Source of the DNA: Dehalococcoidia bacterium
Lineage (GTDB): Bacteria > Chloroflexota > Dehalococcoidia > Dehalococcoidales > E44-bin46
Assembly: GCA_004376105.1 (NCBI GenBank)
Contig: SOKA01000072.1
Location: 1 to 6,807, forward strand
Length of the DNA: 6,807 bases
Reading direction: 5' to 3'
Position numbers and translations under genes: made by a program. Below, one piece after another: positions 1 to 6,790 of the stretch (position 1 is its first letter; the number at the start of each line of letters is the position of its first letter). The notes beneath the pieces were generated by a model. That model was not told the DNA's origin. It saw nothing but the letters and a program-made list of their open reading frames with translations, and did not search any database.

Positions 1-1
1 A

Positions 2-34
2 GTAAGGATTGAGGTTAAAGTGGATTGGAAATAG
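2..34 (+). CDS. Possible 3' end of an upstream gene (last ~10 codons)
   Basis: The frame starting at base 2 is open from the window edge to a TAG at 32-34 and reads VRIEVKVDWK. The strict alternation of hydrophobic and charged residues looks like the closing beta strand of a real protein. The other two forward frames hit stops within the first 13 bases. Ten codons are too few to name a product, and a chance open stretch of this length is common, so this is only a tentative partial gene. If real, it would lie 84 nt upstream of pheS on the same strand. Confidence 0.3.
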   Translation, partial: VRIEVKVDWK

Positions 35-118
35 AAATATTGTTTAATCAGGGGGTAGGTTGCTAACAAATATCTAAAAGGGATGAAGTTAATAAACAAT
101 CTCGGCTAAGGCAAGAAG

Positions 119-1159
119 ATGTTAAATCAACTTGAAGAATTAAAACTAAATGCCCTACAAGAGCTAGAAAGCATTAACACTGTTAAAGAGTTGGAATCTT
201 GGCGAGTTCGTTATTTAGGTAAGAAGAGTAATCTAACCAAGGTTCTACGTAGCTTAGCCTCATTACCTCTTGAGGAGAGGAAACTTGTTGGCGCTCAGGC
301 TAATCAGGTTAAGGTTGACTTAGAGGATAGTTTGAGGCAAAAGGAGCGGGTTCTACAAGAGACACGACTTGCGGTATCGGCTAAAAAAGAGCGTATTGAT
401 GTTACCCTGCCCGGTCGTCCTTTTCCCAGAGGTCGTTTGCATCCTATTACTCAAACACTCTACGAAATATGTGACATATTTGTCTCTATGGGCTTTCAAG
501 TAGTGGAGGGGCCAGAGGTAGAGTGGGACTATTACAATTTTGAGGCATTGAACATTCCTAAGGAACACCCAGCTCGTGATACCATGTCAACATCCTGGAT
601 TCATTTTGAGACAGAAAGTGGCGAAAACCCTATGCTACTACGGACCCATACTACTTCGGTAACAGCCAGGATTATTGAGACCATGCGACCTCCAATAAGA
701 GTAGTTGAGCCGGGAAAGGTCTATCGCTATGAGGCTAGTGATGCTACCCATACCCCTATGTTCTATCAAATTGATGGTTTAGTTGTAGATAAGGGTATTA
801 CTATGAGTGAATTGAAGGGGACACTTTATGAGTTCGCTCGCCGTTTCTTTGGCGAGAGCAGGAAGATACGCTTTCGCTGCGACTACTTCCCCTTTGTCGA
901 GCCTGGCGTTGAGATGGCTATAGAATGCTTGGTCTGTGATGGTAAAGGCTGCCGCTTGTGCGGCAATACCGGCTGGATTGAAATATTAGGTGCTGGAATG
1001 ACTCACCCTCAAGTGCTTCAGCGTGGCGGTCTTGACCCAGAGGTCTACACCAGTTTTGCCTTCGGTATGGGCATTGACCGTCTGCCTATGCTTCGCTATC
1101 AAATCGACGATACTAGACTGTTTTATAGTAGCGACCTTAGATTTTTAAGGCAGTTCTGA
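119..1159 (+). CDS. pheS: Phenylalanyl-tRNA synthetase alpha subunit
   Basis: Catalytic subunit of the cytoplasmic (alphabeta)2 enzyme that activates phenylalanine with ATP and charges tRNA-Phe. The 346 residues match the usual bacterial length. Residues 1 to about 85 are a charged, helical, coiled-coil-like arm for tRNA contact; the rest is the class II catalytic core. Visible core elements are GFQVVEGPEVEWDYYNF (125-141), the RTHTTSVTAR segment (175-184), motif 2 VYRYEASDATHTPMFYQIDG (201-220), the FPF of the phenylalanine pocket (257-259) and motif 3 FAFGMGIDR (313-321). Ala314 sits where the family's pocket-size alanine is expected. A four-cysteine insert (C270, C273, C278, C281, then TGW) precedes motif 3 and looks like a small zinc ribbon. 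The ATG at 119 is supported by an AAGG seven bases upstream and by the typical N-terminus. Motif 2 has FYQID where FHQxE is more usual. pheT follows after 3 nt. Confidence 0.97.
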   Translation: MLNQLEELKLNALQELESINTVKELESWRVRYLGKKSNLTKVLRSLASLPLEERKLVGAQANQVKVDLEDSLRQKERVLQETRLAVSAKKERIDVTLPGRPFPRGRLHPITQTLYEICDIFVSMGFQVVEGPEVEWDYYNFEALNIPKEHPARDTMSTSWIHFETESGENPMLLRTHTTSVTARIIETMRPPIRVVEPGKVYRYEASDATHTPMFYQIDGLVVDKGITMSELKGTLYEFARRFFGESRKIRFRCDYFPFVEPGVEMAIECLVCDGKGCRLCGNTGWIEILGAGMTHPQVLQRGGLDPEVYTSFAFGMGIDRLPMLRYQIDDTRLFYSSDLRFLRQF

Positions 1160-1162
1160 GAG

Positions 1163-3568
1163 ATGAAGGTTCCACTTAAGTGGCTCCAGGAATATGTAGA
1201 TATTACCCTCCCCCCGACTGACTTAGCCAACAGGCTGACAATGACTGGCACTGAGGTCAAGGGGGTACAGGTTATTGGTGATAGTTGGGAAAACATCGTT
1301 GTCGGTCAAATAGTTGCTATTAACCCACACCCCAATGCCGACCGCCTTAGTTTAACTACCATAGATTTAGGCACGGAGCAGCCGACTGTTGTCTGCGGAG
1401 CACCAAATCTCAGGCTTGGTGATAAGGTAGCCTTTGCCTATGTTGGTGCTCAACTTATAGATGGGCATAGTGGGCAGGCATTCCGCCTGAAATCAACCAA
1501 GATTCGTGGCGTTGTGTCTAATGGTATGGCTTGCTCAGAAAAGGAACTGGGCATCTCCGACAGCCATGAAGGGATTATGGTTTTGCCAGCCGAAGCACCT
1601 ATTGGCACTCCGCTGGCTGATTACTTAGGTGACGTTATTTTTGATATGGATATAACTCCTAATCGACCTGATTGCCTGTCCATAGTTGGCATAGCTAGAG
1701 AGGTTGCTGCCCTGACCGGGCAAGGTTTGCATCTTCCTGAAATTGAGTATGAAGAAACAGTATTGCCTATAGACCAGCAAATATCAGTAGAGATTGCTGC
1801 CCCTGACCTATGTCCCAGGTATTGTGCTAGTCTAATCACCGGGATAAAACTGGCCGAGTCCCCCCGATGGATGCAACAACGATTACTGAAATGCGGCATG
1901 CGCCCTATAAATAATATTGTAGACATTACTAACTATGTTATGTTGGAATATGGGCAGCCCCTCCATGCCTTTGATTATCACCAAATTAAAGGCAAAAAAA
2001 TTATCGTGCGCCGGGCTACTGATGGTGAAACTATAATTACTCTGGATGGGGTGGAGTGGCTCCTTTCTGAGGATATGCTGGTTATTGCCGACGAGGAGCA
2101 GCCGGTAGCCATCGCTGGTATTATGGGCGGTGCCGATAGTGAGGTTACTCAAGAGACTACATCAATACTGCTGGAATCAGCCAATTTTAGCCCGCCCAGC
2201 ATTCACTATACAGGTAGGGTATTGCGTTTACCCAGTGAAGCCTGTATCCGATTTGAGAGGGGCATTCGTCCTGAGCTAACTCTGCCAGCGCTTAAACGGG
2301 CTACCCAGTTAATTATCCAGTTAGCTGGCGGTGAAGCAGCCAAAGGCCTGGTTGATGTCTATCCCGGTAAGCTAGACCGCGAGCCTATCTTGCTATCAAC
2401 TGACCAGGTGAAACGCCTTTTAGGTGTTGAGTTTAGCCTTGACCAAATAGTGGAGGTGCTGACCTCCTTGGGCTTTGATTGTGAGGTAGCAAGTTCAAAA
2501 TCAGAGGTTTGGGTTACTGCTCCTTACTGGCGAAGCGATATATATCAGGCGGTTGACCTTATAGAAGAGGTAGCCCGTATTATTGGTTATGATAAGATTC
2601 CAGCCACTATGCTCAGTCAGCCCCTACCTAGACAAAGTCCTGAGCCTATTCTTAGCCTTAAGCAGAAAGTAAGGGATAGCCTTACAGGTTATGGCTTTCA
2701 GGAGGTAATTACCTATTCGTTAACCAGTTTAGAAATGCTAAACAAGCTGCTACCTGAACCCCAGCCTCTTGAACTTGTACCCCTTTGTGTAGCCAACCCT
2801 ATGACTGCCGAGCAGGAGTATCTTCGTCCTAACCTACGAGCCAACCTTTTAGCTGCTCTCTCGGCAAATAGGAGATATGAAGACGGTGGTATTAGGCTTT
2901 TTGAATTGGGCAAGGTATATTTACCCCAACAGAAGGACTTACCGAATGAGCCTGAGGTGGTATGTGGCATACTAAGTGGCTCTAGATTTGAAAAATCGTG
3001 GCATGGTGGAAATGATTTATTTGATTTCTACGATGCTAAGGGAGTGGTCGAAGGCTTACTTAGCCAGCTGGGCGTAGACGCCAGCTTTGAGGAGACTAAA
3101 GACGAAAGCTTACACCCGGTTAAGCAGACGGCTATAGTTATAGCCGGTAACAAATTGGGCGTTGTTGGTGAGCTACATCCTAAAGTATTAGAGGCCTTTG
3201 AAATTCCCGGGGCTGTCTATCTTTTTGAAATCAACCTGACAGCGCTTTTACCTTTTACTTTAGGTCATAAAATGTTCCAGCCAATATCACAATTTCCGAC
3301 TGTAGTTAGGGATATCGCCCTCGTAGTTGATGCTGAAGTAACCCATCAGAGGGTAAAGGATATTATTAAAAGCTTTCCCTTGGTGGAGCGGGTTACTATA
3401 TTTGATGTCTATTCTGGCGAGCAAGTCCCACCGGGTAAGAAGTCCCTTGCCTATAGCATTACCTTCCAATCCCCGACTCATACCTTGACCGATGAAGAGG
3501 TTAACCAGGTTCAACAGCAAATCCTAGGTAAGCTATCTAGTGAGCTTGGGGCTACCCTTCGCACCTGA
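1163..3568 (+). CDS. pheT: Phenylalanyl-tRNA synthetase beta subunit
   Basis: Large subunit of phenylalanyl-tRNA synthetase, which binds and positions tRNA-Phe and hydrolyses mischarged Tyr-tRNA-Phe. The 801 residues are full length for the bacterial form. Domains in order: N-terminal segment beginning MKVPLKWLQEYVDI; EMAP/OB-fold tRNA-binding domain at about 44-153, with HPNADRL at 56-62; B3/B4 editing domain at about 215-395, with GQPLHAFD (264-271) and SEACIRFERG (358-367); B5 domain at about 405-475, ending in DLIEEVARIIGYDKIP (465-480); catalytic-like core at about 490-690; and the ferredoxin-fold anticodon-binding domain at about 705-800, opened by ISQFPTVVRDIALVV. The ATG lies 3 nt after the pheS stop with only a weak, distant AAGG (1147-1150), so translational coupling to pheS is likely and keeps the subunits balanced. 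No frameshift or missing domain is seen. Confidence 0.97.
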   Translation: MKVPLKWLQEYVDITLPPTDLANRLTMTGTEVKGVQVIGDSWENIVVGQIVAINPHPNADRLSLTTIDLGTEQPTVVCGAPNLRLGDKVAFAYVGAQLIDGHSGQAFRLKSTKIRGVVSNGMACSEKELGISDSHEGIMVLPAEAPIGTPLADYLGDVIFDMDITPNRPDCLSIVGIAREVAALTGQGLHLPEIEYEETVLPIDQQISVEIAAPDLCPRYCASLITGIKLAESPRWMQQRLLKCGMRPINNIVDITNYVMLEYGQPLHAFDYHQIKGKKIIVRRATDGETIITLDGVEWLLSEDMLVIADEEQPVAIAGIMGGADSEVTQETTSILLESANFSPPSIHYTGRVLRLPSEACIRFERGIRPELTLPALKRATQLIIQLAGGEAAKGLVDVYPGKLDREPILLSTDQVKRLLGVEFSLDQIVEVLTSLGFDCEVASSKSEVWVTAPYWRSDIYQAVDLIEEVARIIGYDKIPATMLSQPLPRQSPEPILSLKQKVRDSLTGYGFQEVITYSLTSLEMLNKLLPEPQPLELVPLCVANPMTAEQEYLRPNLRANLLAALSANRRYEDGGIRLFELGKVYLPQQKDLPNEPEVVCGILSGSRFEKSWHGGNDLFDFYDAKGVVEGLLSQLGVDASFEETKDESLHPVKQTAIVIAGNKLGVVGELHPKVLEAFEIPGAVYLFEINLTALLPFTLGHKMFQPISQFPTVVRDIALVVDAEVTHQRVKDIIKSFPLVERVTIFDVYSGEQVPPGKKSLAYSITFQSPTHTLTDEEVNQVQQQILGKLSSELGATLRT

Positions 3569-3599
3569 TTTCGGCTTGAGGTCTTTAGCTAAGTGAAAG

Positions 3600-3640
3600 T
3601 GCCCTTCATCTGCCAATATGGTATGATAAGAGTGAAGGCA
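3600..3640. repeat. Imperfect inverted repeat around the arsM -10 region
   Basis: TGCCCTTCA (3600-3608) pairs with TGAAGGCA (3633-3640) over 8 bp with one bulged C. Inside it, TGCCA (3611-3615) and TGGTA (3619-3623) form a second small stem, including one G-T pair, around ATA. AGTGAA also occurs as a direct repeat at 3592-3597 and 3631-3636. No T-run follows on either strand, so it is not a classical terminator for pheT. Its position straddling the likely arsM -10 box fits an operator, but the binding protein is unknown and the known ArsR half-site pattern is not evident. Confidence 0.4.
3619..3627 (+). promoter_or_regulatory. Candidate extended -10 promoter of arsM
   Basis: TGG followed by TATGAT (3622-3627) matches the extended -10 form TGnTATAAT at eight of nine positions, counting n as free. 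A transcript would start near 3634 and reach the arsM ATG after about 30 nt. At 16-18 bp upstream there is no good -35 box (around GTGCCC), which is tolerable for extended -10 promoters. Its presence suggests arsM is transcribed separately from pheST, though read-through is possible because no clear terminator lies between them. Confidence 0.4.
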
Positions 3641-3662
3641 AATAACTTTGTGAAGATTGAAA

Positions 3663-4493
3663 ATGAGGAAAGAAGAAATAAAGAAAGTGGTAAGAGAGGG
3701 CTATGCCAAAATTGCCAAACAGGATAGTTCCTGTTGCGCTCCGGTAAATTCGTGCTGTGGAAGCACTGATTTAGCCCAGGATATTGGTAAGAGCATAGGA
3801 TACACTGAGGAGGAACTTACAGCAGTTCCTGAAGGGGCAAATTTAGGCCTTGGCTGTGGGAATCCAGTGGCTCTTGCCTCGTTAAGAGAAGGTGAGATTG
3901 TTCTTGACCTCGGTTCGGGTGCGGGAGTTGACTGTTTTCTGGCGGCTAACAAAGTTGGAAAGAATGGAAGAGTCATCGGTGTAGATATGACACCAGAGAT
4001 GATTGAAAGGGCAAGAGAAAATGCCAGGAAAGGCAACTACGGAAATGTGGAGTTCAGGCTCGGAGAAATTGAGAGTCTACCAGTGGCTGATAATTCGGTT
4101 GATATAGTCATCTCAAATTGTGTTATCAACCTTGCGCCTGACAAACGAAGGGTCTTCACGGAAACGTTCAGGGTGCTAAAACCAGGTGGCAGGCTGATGA
4201 TTTCAGATATAGTTTTGTTGAAGGAGCTTCCAGACTTCATAAAGAACTCTATTGAGGCATATATTGGTTGTCTTTCCGGGGCGATAATAAGGGACGAATA
4301 TATTGAGGCCATAAAAGCGGCCGGGTTTCAGGAGGTCGGCATAATTGACGAGGCATCTTTCCCTATAGAGTGTCTAGCTAATGACCCAACGGCAAAGGCA
4401 ATCATTGAGAATTTAAAAATACCACCGGAAGAAGTAAAAGAAGTCGCCAGTTCGGTTACAAGCATAAAGGTTTATGGGGTCAAACCGAATTAG
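3663..4493 (+). CDS. arsM: Arsenite S-adenosylmethionine methyltransferase
   Basis: Cytoplasmic enzyme that transfers methyl groups from S-adenosylmethionine to trivalent arsenic, giving methylated and eventually volatile arsenicals. From the ATG at 3663 it has 276 residues, normal for bacterial ArsM. The Rossmann fold shows motif I VLDLGSGAG (80-88), the acidic end of strand 2 in GVDM (D108), and LKPGGRLMISD (172-182). The three cysteines expected to bind As(III) are present: C65 in LGCGNP, C153 in SNCVIN and C203 in IGCLSG. Two N-terminal Cys pairs (24-25, 31-32) are also typical of the bacterial family. A TTG six bases upstream (3657) is in frame, but GAAG at 3652-3655 is spaced about 7 nt from the ATG and only 1 nt from the TTG, so I prefer the ATG. 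Twelve of 13 arginines use AGA/AGG, unlike pheS. No arsR or arsenite pump is adjacent. The 3' end overlaps proS by 14 nt. Confidence 0.93.
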   Translation: MRKEEIKKVVREGYAKIAKQDSSCCAPVNSCCGSTDLAQDIGKSIGYTEEELTAVPEGANLGLGCGNPVALASLREGEIVLDLGSGAGVDCFLAANKVGKNGRVIGVDMTPEMIERARENARKGNYGNVEFRLGEIESLPVADNSVDIVISNCVINLAPDKRRVFTETFRVLKPGGRLMISDIVLLKELPDFIKNSIEAYIGCLSGAIIRDEYIEAIKAAGFQEVGIIDEASFPIECLANDPTAKAIIENLKIPPEEVKEVASSVTSIKVYGVKPN

Positions 4494-6204
4494 GCAACTT
4501 GGCTAAACCCTGGCTAATAAGCTCCTTGAGCCTGGCTACTATGTCCTCTAATGGCACAAGGTGGGATTCTTTTTCGGAGCGCTTTTTTATCTCTAGGCTA
4601 TTAGCCTCCAGGGTGCGGGGGCTGATGGTAACCCGAATAGGTATCCCCAAGAGGTCAGCATCATTAAACTTCACCCCTGGTGACTCTTGGCGGTCATCAA
4701 AAAGCACCTCCAAGCCGTGTAACTCTAACTCAGCGTAGAGATTTTCAGCGGCAGTGGCCACCTGAGGATTTTCCAGATATAAGGGGCAGAGATAGATGTG
4801 ATACGGAGCGATAGACATTGGCCAGATAATGCCTTTATCGTCATGATTCTGCTCTATAGCGGCAGCTAGTAACCTACCAAGACCAATACCATAGCACCCC
4901 ATGATGATAGGGTGAGATACATCGCTAGGGTCAATAAAGAATGCGCCTAATTTCTCACTGATGAACGTGCCAAGTTTGAAGATATGCCCGACCTCAATGC
5001 CGCCGCTGGATGATAATTTGCCGTCACACCTAGGGCATCCTTCTCCAGTCCTAGCCCGGGCTATATCCGCTATGAGGTCAACTTTAAAATCTCTGGGATA
5101 ATTGACATTTCTAAAATGGGTATCAGGTTTATTAGCCCCGGCAATGAAGTTTACTCCTGAGGTTATAGAATCATCGGCAATAACCTTAATGCCATTTACA
5201 CCTATAGGGGAGGCTGAGCCAGCTACTATCCCAGCTTCTTCCACCTCGGCTTCAGTGGCAAGGCGGAGCTCAAAGCAGTGCAGAGTGTTTTTTAGTTTCA
5301 CCTCGTTTATCTCAATGTCCCCTCTGATAACCGCAATGACAAACTCACCATCGGCGACATAGAATACTACTTTAAGAGTATGACTTTGAGGCACCTTCAG
5401 AAAGTTTGCTAGCTCCTCAATAGTGGTAATGCCGGGGGTGGCAACTTCTTCCAGAGGCAGTGGCACCTCATCGGCTAACCTGTCTTTAATGCTCTGAGCC
5501 TTATCCGTATTGGCTGAGTAGCCACAATTAGGGCAATAAATAAGCTCATCCTCACCAGTTTCAGTAATAACCATAAACTCGTGGGAATCCTTGCCCCCAA
5601 TAGCACCACTATCGGCTTCAACCAACACAGTGGGCAAACCACAGCGACCATAGATATTCTGATACGCCTGGAGCATCTTATTATAGCTCTGGTTTAGTCC
5701 CTCTTCATCGCTATCAAAGCTATAGAGGTCTTTCATAGTGAATTCACGAACTCGGAGCAATCCAGCTCTAGGGCGAGGTTCATCGCGAAACTTGGTCTGG
5801 ATTTGATATAGAAGGAGGGGTAGGTCACGGTAGCTCCTAATATAGTGACTGACCAGCTCAGTAATGACCTCTTCATGGGTTGGTCCCAGGGCTAGTTTGC
5901 GGTCTCTACGGTCGGAGAGGGTAAATAGCCCTTTGCCAAAAGCTAGGTCTCGTCCTGTTTCCTGCCACAGCTCCATAGGCTGGAGAGCAGGGAGCATTAG
6001 TTCCTGTCCACCGGCAGCATCCATCTCCTCCCGGATTATGTTCTCTATCTTTTTAAGCACCCTCCAGGCTAAAGGCAAATAGGAATAGACCCCAGCGGCT
6101 ACCTGATATATCATCCCGGCTTTTAGTAGTAGCTGGTGACTAACTGTTTCCGCCTCAGCCGGCACCTCACGTTGAGTCTTACCAAATAGTTTTGATATGC
6201 GCAA
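4480..6204 (-). CDS. proS: Prolyl-tRNA synthetase, bacterial type with editing insert
   Basis: Cytoplasmic class II synthetase that charges tRNA-Pro with proline. At 574 residues it is the full-length bacterial type. The N-terminus MRISKLFGKTQREVPAEAE is family-typical and fixes the start. Motif 1 lies in GGQELMLPALQPMELW (65-80), followed by GPTHEE (107-112). Motif 2 starts FRDEPRPRAGLLRVREF (139-155) and motif 3 is GCYGIGLGRLLAAAIEQ (436-452). Between motifs 2 and 3, at about 225-400, is the INS domain that clears Ala-tRNA-Pro, with a lysine (K278) where the editing lysine is expected. It is flanked by CPNC (224-227) and CPRC (390-393), a possible zinc site seen in many bacterial ProRS. Residues about 467-565 are the anticodon-binding domain (DDRQESPGVKFNDADLLGIP). 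The ribosome binding site is weak: TAGG ends about 12 nt before the ATG. The last codons lie inside the convergent arsM 3' end. Confidence 0.97.
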   Translation of the reverse strand: MRISKLFGKTQREVPAEAETVSHQLLLKAGMIYQVAAGVYSYLPLAWRVLKKIENIIREEMDAAGGQELMLPALQPMELWQETGRDLAFGKGLFTLSDRRDRKLALGPTHEEVITELVSHYIRSYRDLPLLLYQIQTKFRDEPRPRAGLLRVREFTMKDLYSFDSDEEGLNQSYNKMLQAYQNIYGRCGLPTVLVEADSGAIGGKDSHEFMVITETGEDELIYCPNCGYSANTDKAQSIKDRLADEVPLPLEEVATPGITTIEELANFLKVPQSHTLKVVFYVADGEFVIAVIRGDIEINEVKLKNTLHCFELRLATEAEVEEAGIVAGSASPIGVNGIKVIADDSITSGVNFIAGANKPDTHFRNVNYPRDFKVDLIADIARARTGEGCPRCDGKLSSSGGIEVGHIFKLGTFISEKLGAFFIDPSDVSHPIIMGCYGIGLGRLLAAAIEQNHDDKGIIWPMSIAPYHIYLCPLYLENPQVATAAENLYAELELHGLEVLFDDRQESPGVKFNDADLLGIPIRVTISPRTLEANSLEIKKRSEKESHLVPLEDIVARLKELISQGLAKLPNSV

Positions 6205-6297
6205 TTTACCAGTTGACCTATCTAATTACGTTCCTAGGCGCACCAATTCTGAACATGTTTACCCGCTCTATCTCTAAACTCACCAGTAAGGGCGAAG

Positions 6298-6327
6298 TAA
6301 GGTAAGATAGCTCAAATTCTTACCTTA
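6298..6327. repeat. Perfect 10-bp inverted repeat in the proS leader
   Basis: TAAGGTAAGA (6298-6307) and TCTTACCTTA (6318-6327) are perfect reverse complements around a 10-nt loop. On the minus strand this hairpin lies 31 nt past the stop of the small membrane protein gene and about 95 nt before the proS start. No T-run follows on either strand, so a classical intrinsic terminator is not supported. It could be a protein-binding site, a leader structure or a transcript-end stabiliser. Its inner arm is shared with a competing hairpin (6320-6335). Confidence 0.6.
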
Positions 6328-6335
6328 GGAGGTAA
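6320..6335. promoter_or_regulatory. Alternative 6-bp hairpin competing with the 10-bp stem
   Basis: TTACCT (6320-6325) and AGGTAA (6330-6335) pair perfectly around the loop TAGG. Bases 6320-6325 also belong to one arm of the 6298-6327 stem, so the two hairpins cannot form together. On the minus strand this short hairpin would be transcribed first and could delay the longer one, as in attenuators. No uridine tract or leader peptide supports attenuation, so the function is only a possibility. Confidence 0.3.
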
Positions 6336-6340
6336 ATATC
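6321..6340. repeat. Copy A of a direct repeat, upstream of proS
   Basis: TACCTTAGGAGGTAAATATC here matches TACCTAAGGTAAATATC at 6791-6807. The last 11 bases (AGGTAAATATC, 6330-6340) are identical, and the first part differs by a 3-base gap and one possible substitution. Read on the minus strand, both copies start GATATTTACC and sit upstream of a gene: this one about 115-135 nt before the proS start. This may be a shared operator or promoter element, or a dispersed repeat. Confidence 0.45.
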
Positions 6341-6357
6341 GCTTAGTTCCGTCAGGG

Positions 6358-6723
6358 CTAGGCAAATTCCCGCTTTCCCATTGACACAAATATAATAGCC
6401 AGTATCCCCAACGGCTGTATGCAGATAGTAGCCAGGATGGCGCCGGCAAGTGCCAGCCCCCAGATTCTTCTTCTAAGGGCGAAGATGCCGCCAATTAAGG
6501 CTACTATCCCAAGACCAATTGACGCGCCACCAGCCATTCCTAAGATTCCACCCAACCCACCCAAAGCCCCGCTTATGGGTATTTCTCCAAGAGCACCTGC
6601 CACGGCACCGCCCAGCCCTAGGAGTCCAGCAATAAAAGCAGTAAATACACCCGCACCAATACCAGCAGCTCCAGCAATTATAGTCAGGATACCTGCCGTA
6701 GTTGGCTTCCATGTTCTCTCCAT
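6358..6723 (-). CDS. Small Gly-rich membrane protein of unknown function
   Basis: A 121-residue hydrophobic protein beginning MERTWKPTTAGIL and ending SMGKREFA. It has about 27 glycines and many alanines. Likely membrane segments are at about 9-45 (one long or two short), 58-82 and 88-113, with the cluster R84-R85-R86 between the last two, pointing to a cytoplasmic loop there by the positive-inside rule. Dense small-xxx-small spacing suggests tight helix packing or oligomerisation. There is no cleavable signal peptide and no catalytic motif. The start is well supported: GAGGGGG (6730-6736) lies 6 nt before the ATG. The overall form resembles small DUF4064-like membrane proteins that I associate with Dehalococcoidia and some archaea; this is recall, not a search. 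It lies 153 nt upstream of proS on the same strand with repeats between them, so co-transcription is uncertain. Confidence 0.8.
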   Translation of the reverse strand: MERTWKPTTAGILTIIAGAAGIGAGVFTAFIAGLLGLGGAVAGALGEIPISGALGGLGGILGMAGGASIGLGIVALIGGIFALRRRIWGLALAGAILATICIQPLGILAIIFVSMGKREFA

Positions 6724-6729
6724 TTTTAA

Positions 6730-6736
6730 CCCCCTC
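6730..6736 (-). promoter_or_regulatory. Ribosome binding site of the small membrane protein gene
   Basis: GAGGGGG on the minus strand lies 6 nt before the ATG at 6723. It is the best Shine-Dalgarno-like sequence among the genes here and confirms this reading frame over the two other open frames across the same stretch. Confidence 0.6.
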
Positions 6737-6790
6737 TAATTTACTGGGATAATTGTTGGATTTTTAGTCCACTGCCTCACCTCCTCAATC

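Noticed and set aside
83..109. Nine-codon reading frame (MKLINNLG plus stop) just upstream of pheS, considered as a leader peptide like that of the E. coli pheST operon.
   Set aside because: It has no phenylalanine codons, its purine-rich AAAAGGG ends directly at the start codon, and no terminator-like stem follows.
1..118. Promoter, T-box or riboswitch upstream of pheS.
   Set aside because: No T-box signature is present. Hexamer pairs such as TTGAGG (9-14) with TAGAAA (32-37) match only 4 of 6 bases each, and a bulged AT-rich stem (37-44 with 65-73) is weak.
3569..3656. tRNA gene or intrinsic terminator after pheT.
   Set aside because: No cloverleaf or TTCGA T-loop motif is present, and the only stem is not followed by a T-run.
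3657..3662. TTG at 3657 as the arsM start.
   Set aside because: The Shine-Dalgarno-like GAAG would be only 1 nt away; the ATG at 3663 has normal spacing and gives the usual N-terminus.
6252..6259. AACATGTT palindrome upstream of proS as a LexA (SOS) box.
   Set aside because: The Gram-positive-type SOS box needs GAAC and GTTC separated by four bases; here the spacing is two and the right half is incomplete.
6312..6494. 60-codon minus-strand frame overlapping the end of the small membrane protein gene.
   Set aside because: It lies in another frame over a well-supported gene, has no clear ribosome binding site and no recognisable protein character.
6757..6771. TGGA/TCCA short hairpin and weak -35/-10 pair (TTGAGG, TAAAAA on the minus strand) upstream of the membrane protein gene.
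   Set aside because: The stem is only 4 bp and each hexamer matches consensus at 4 of 6 positions, which is expected by chance.
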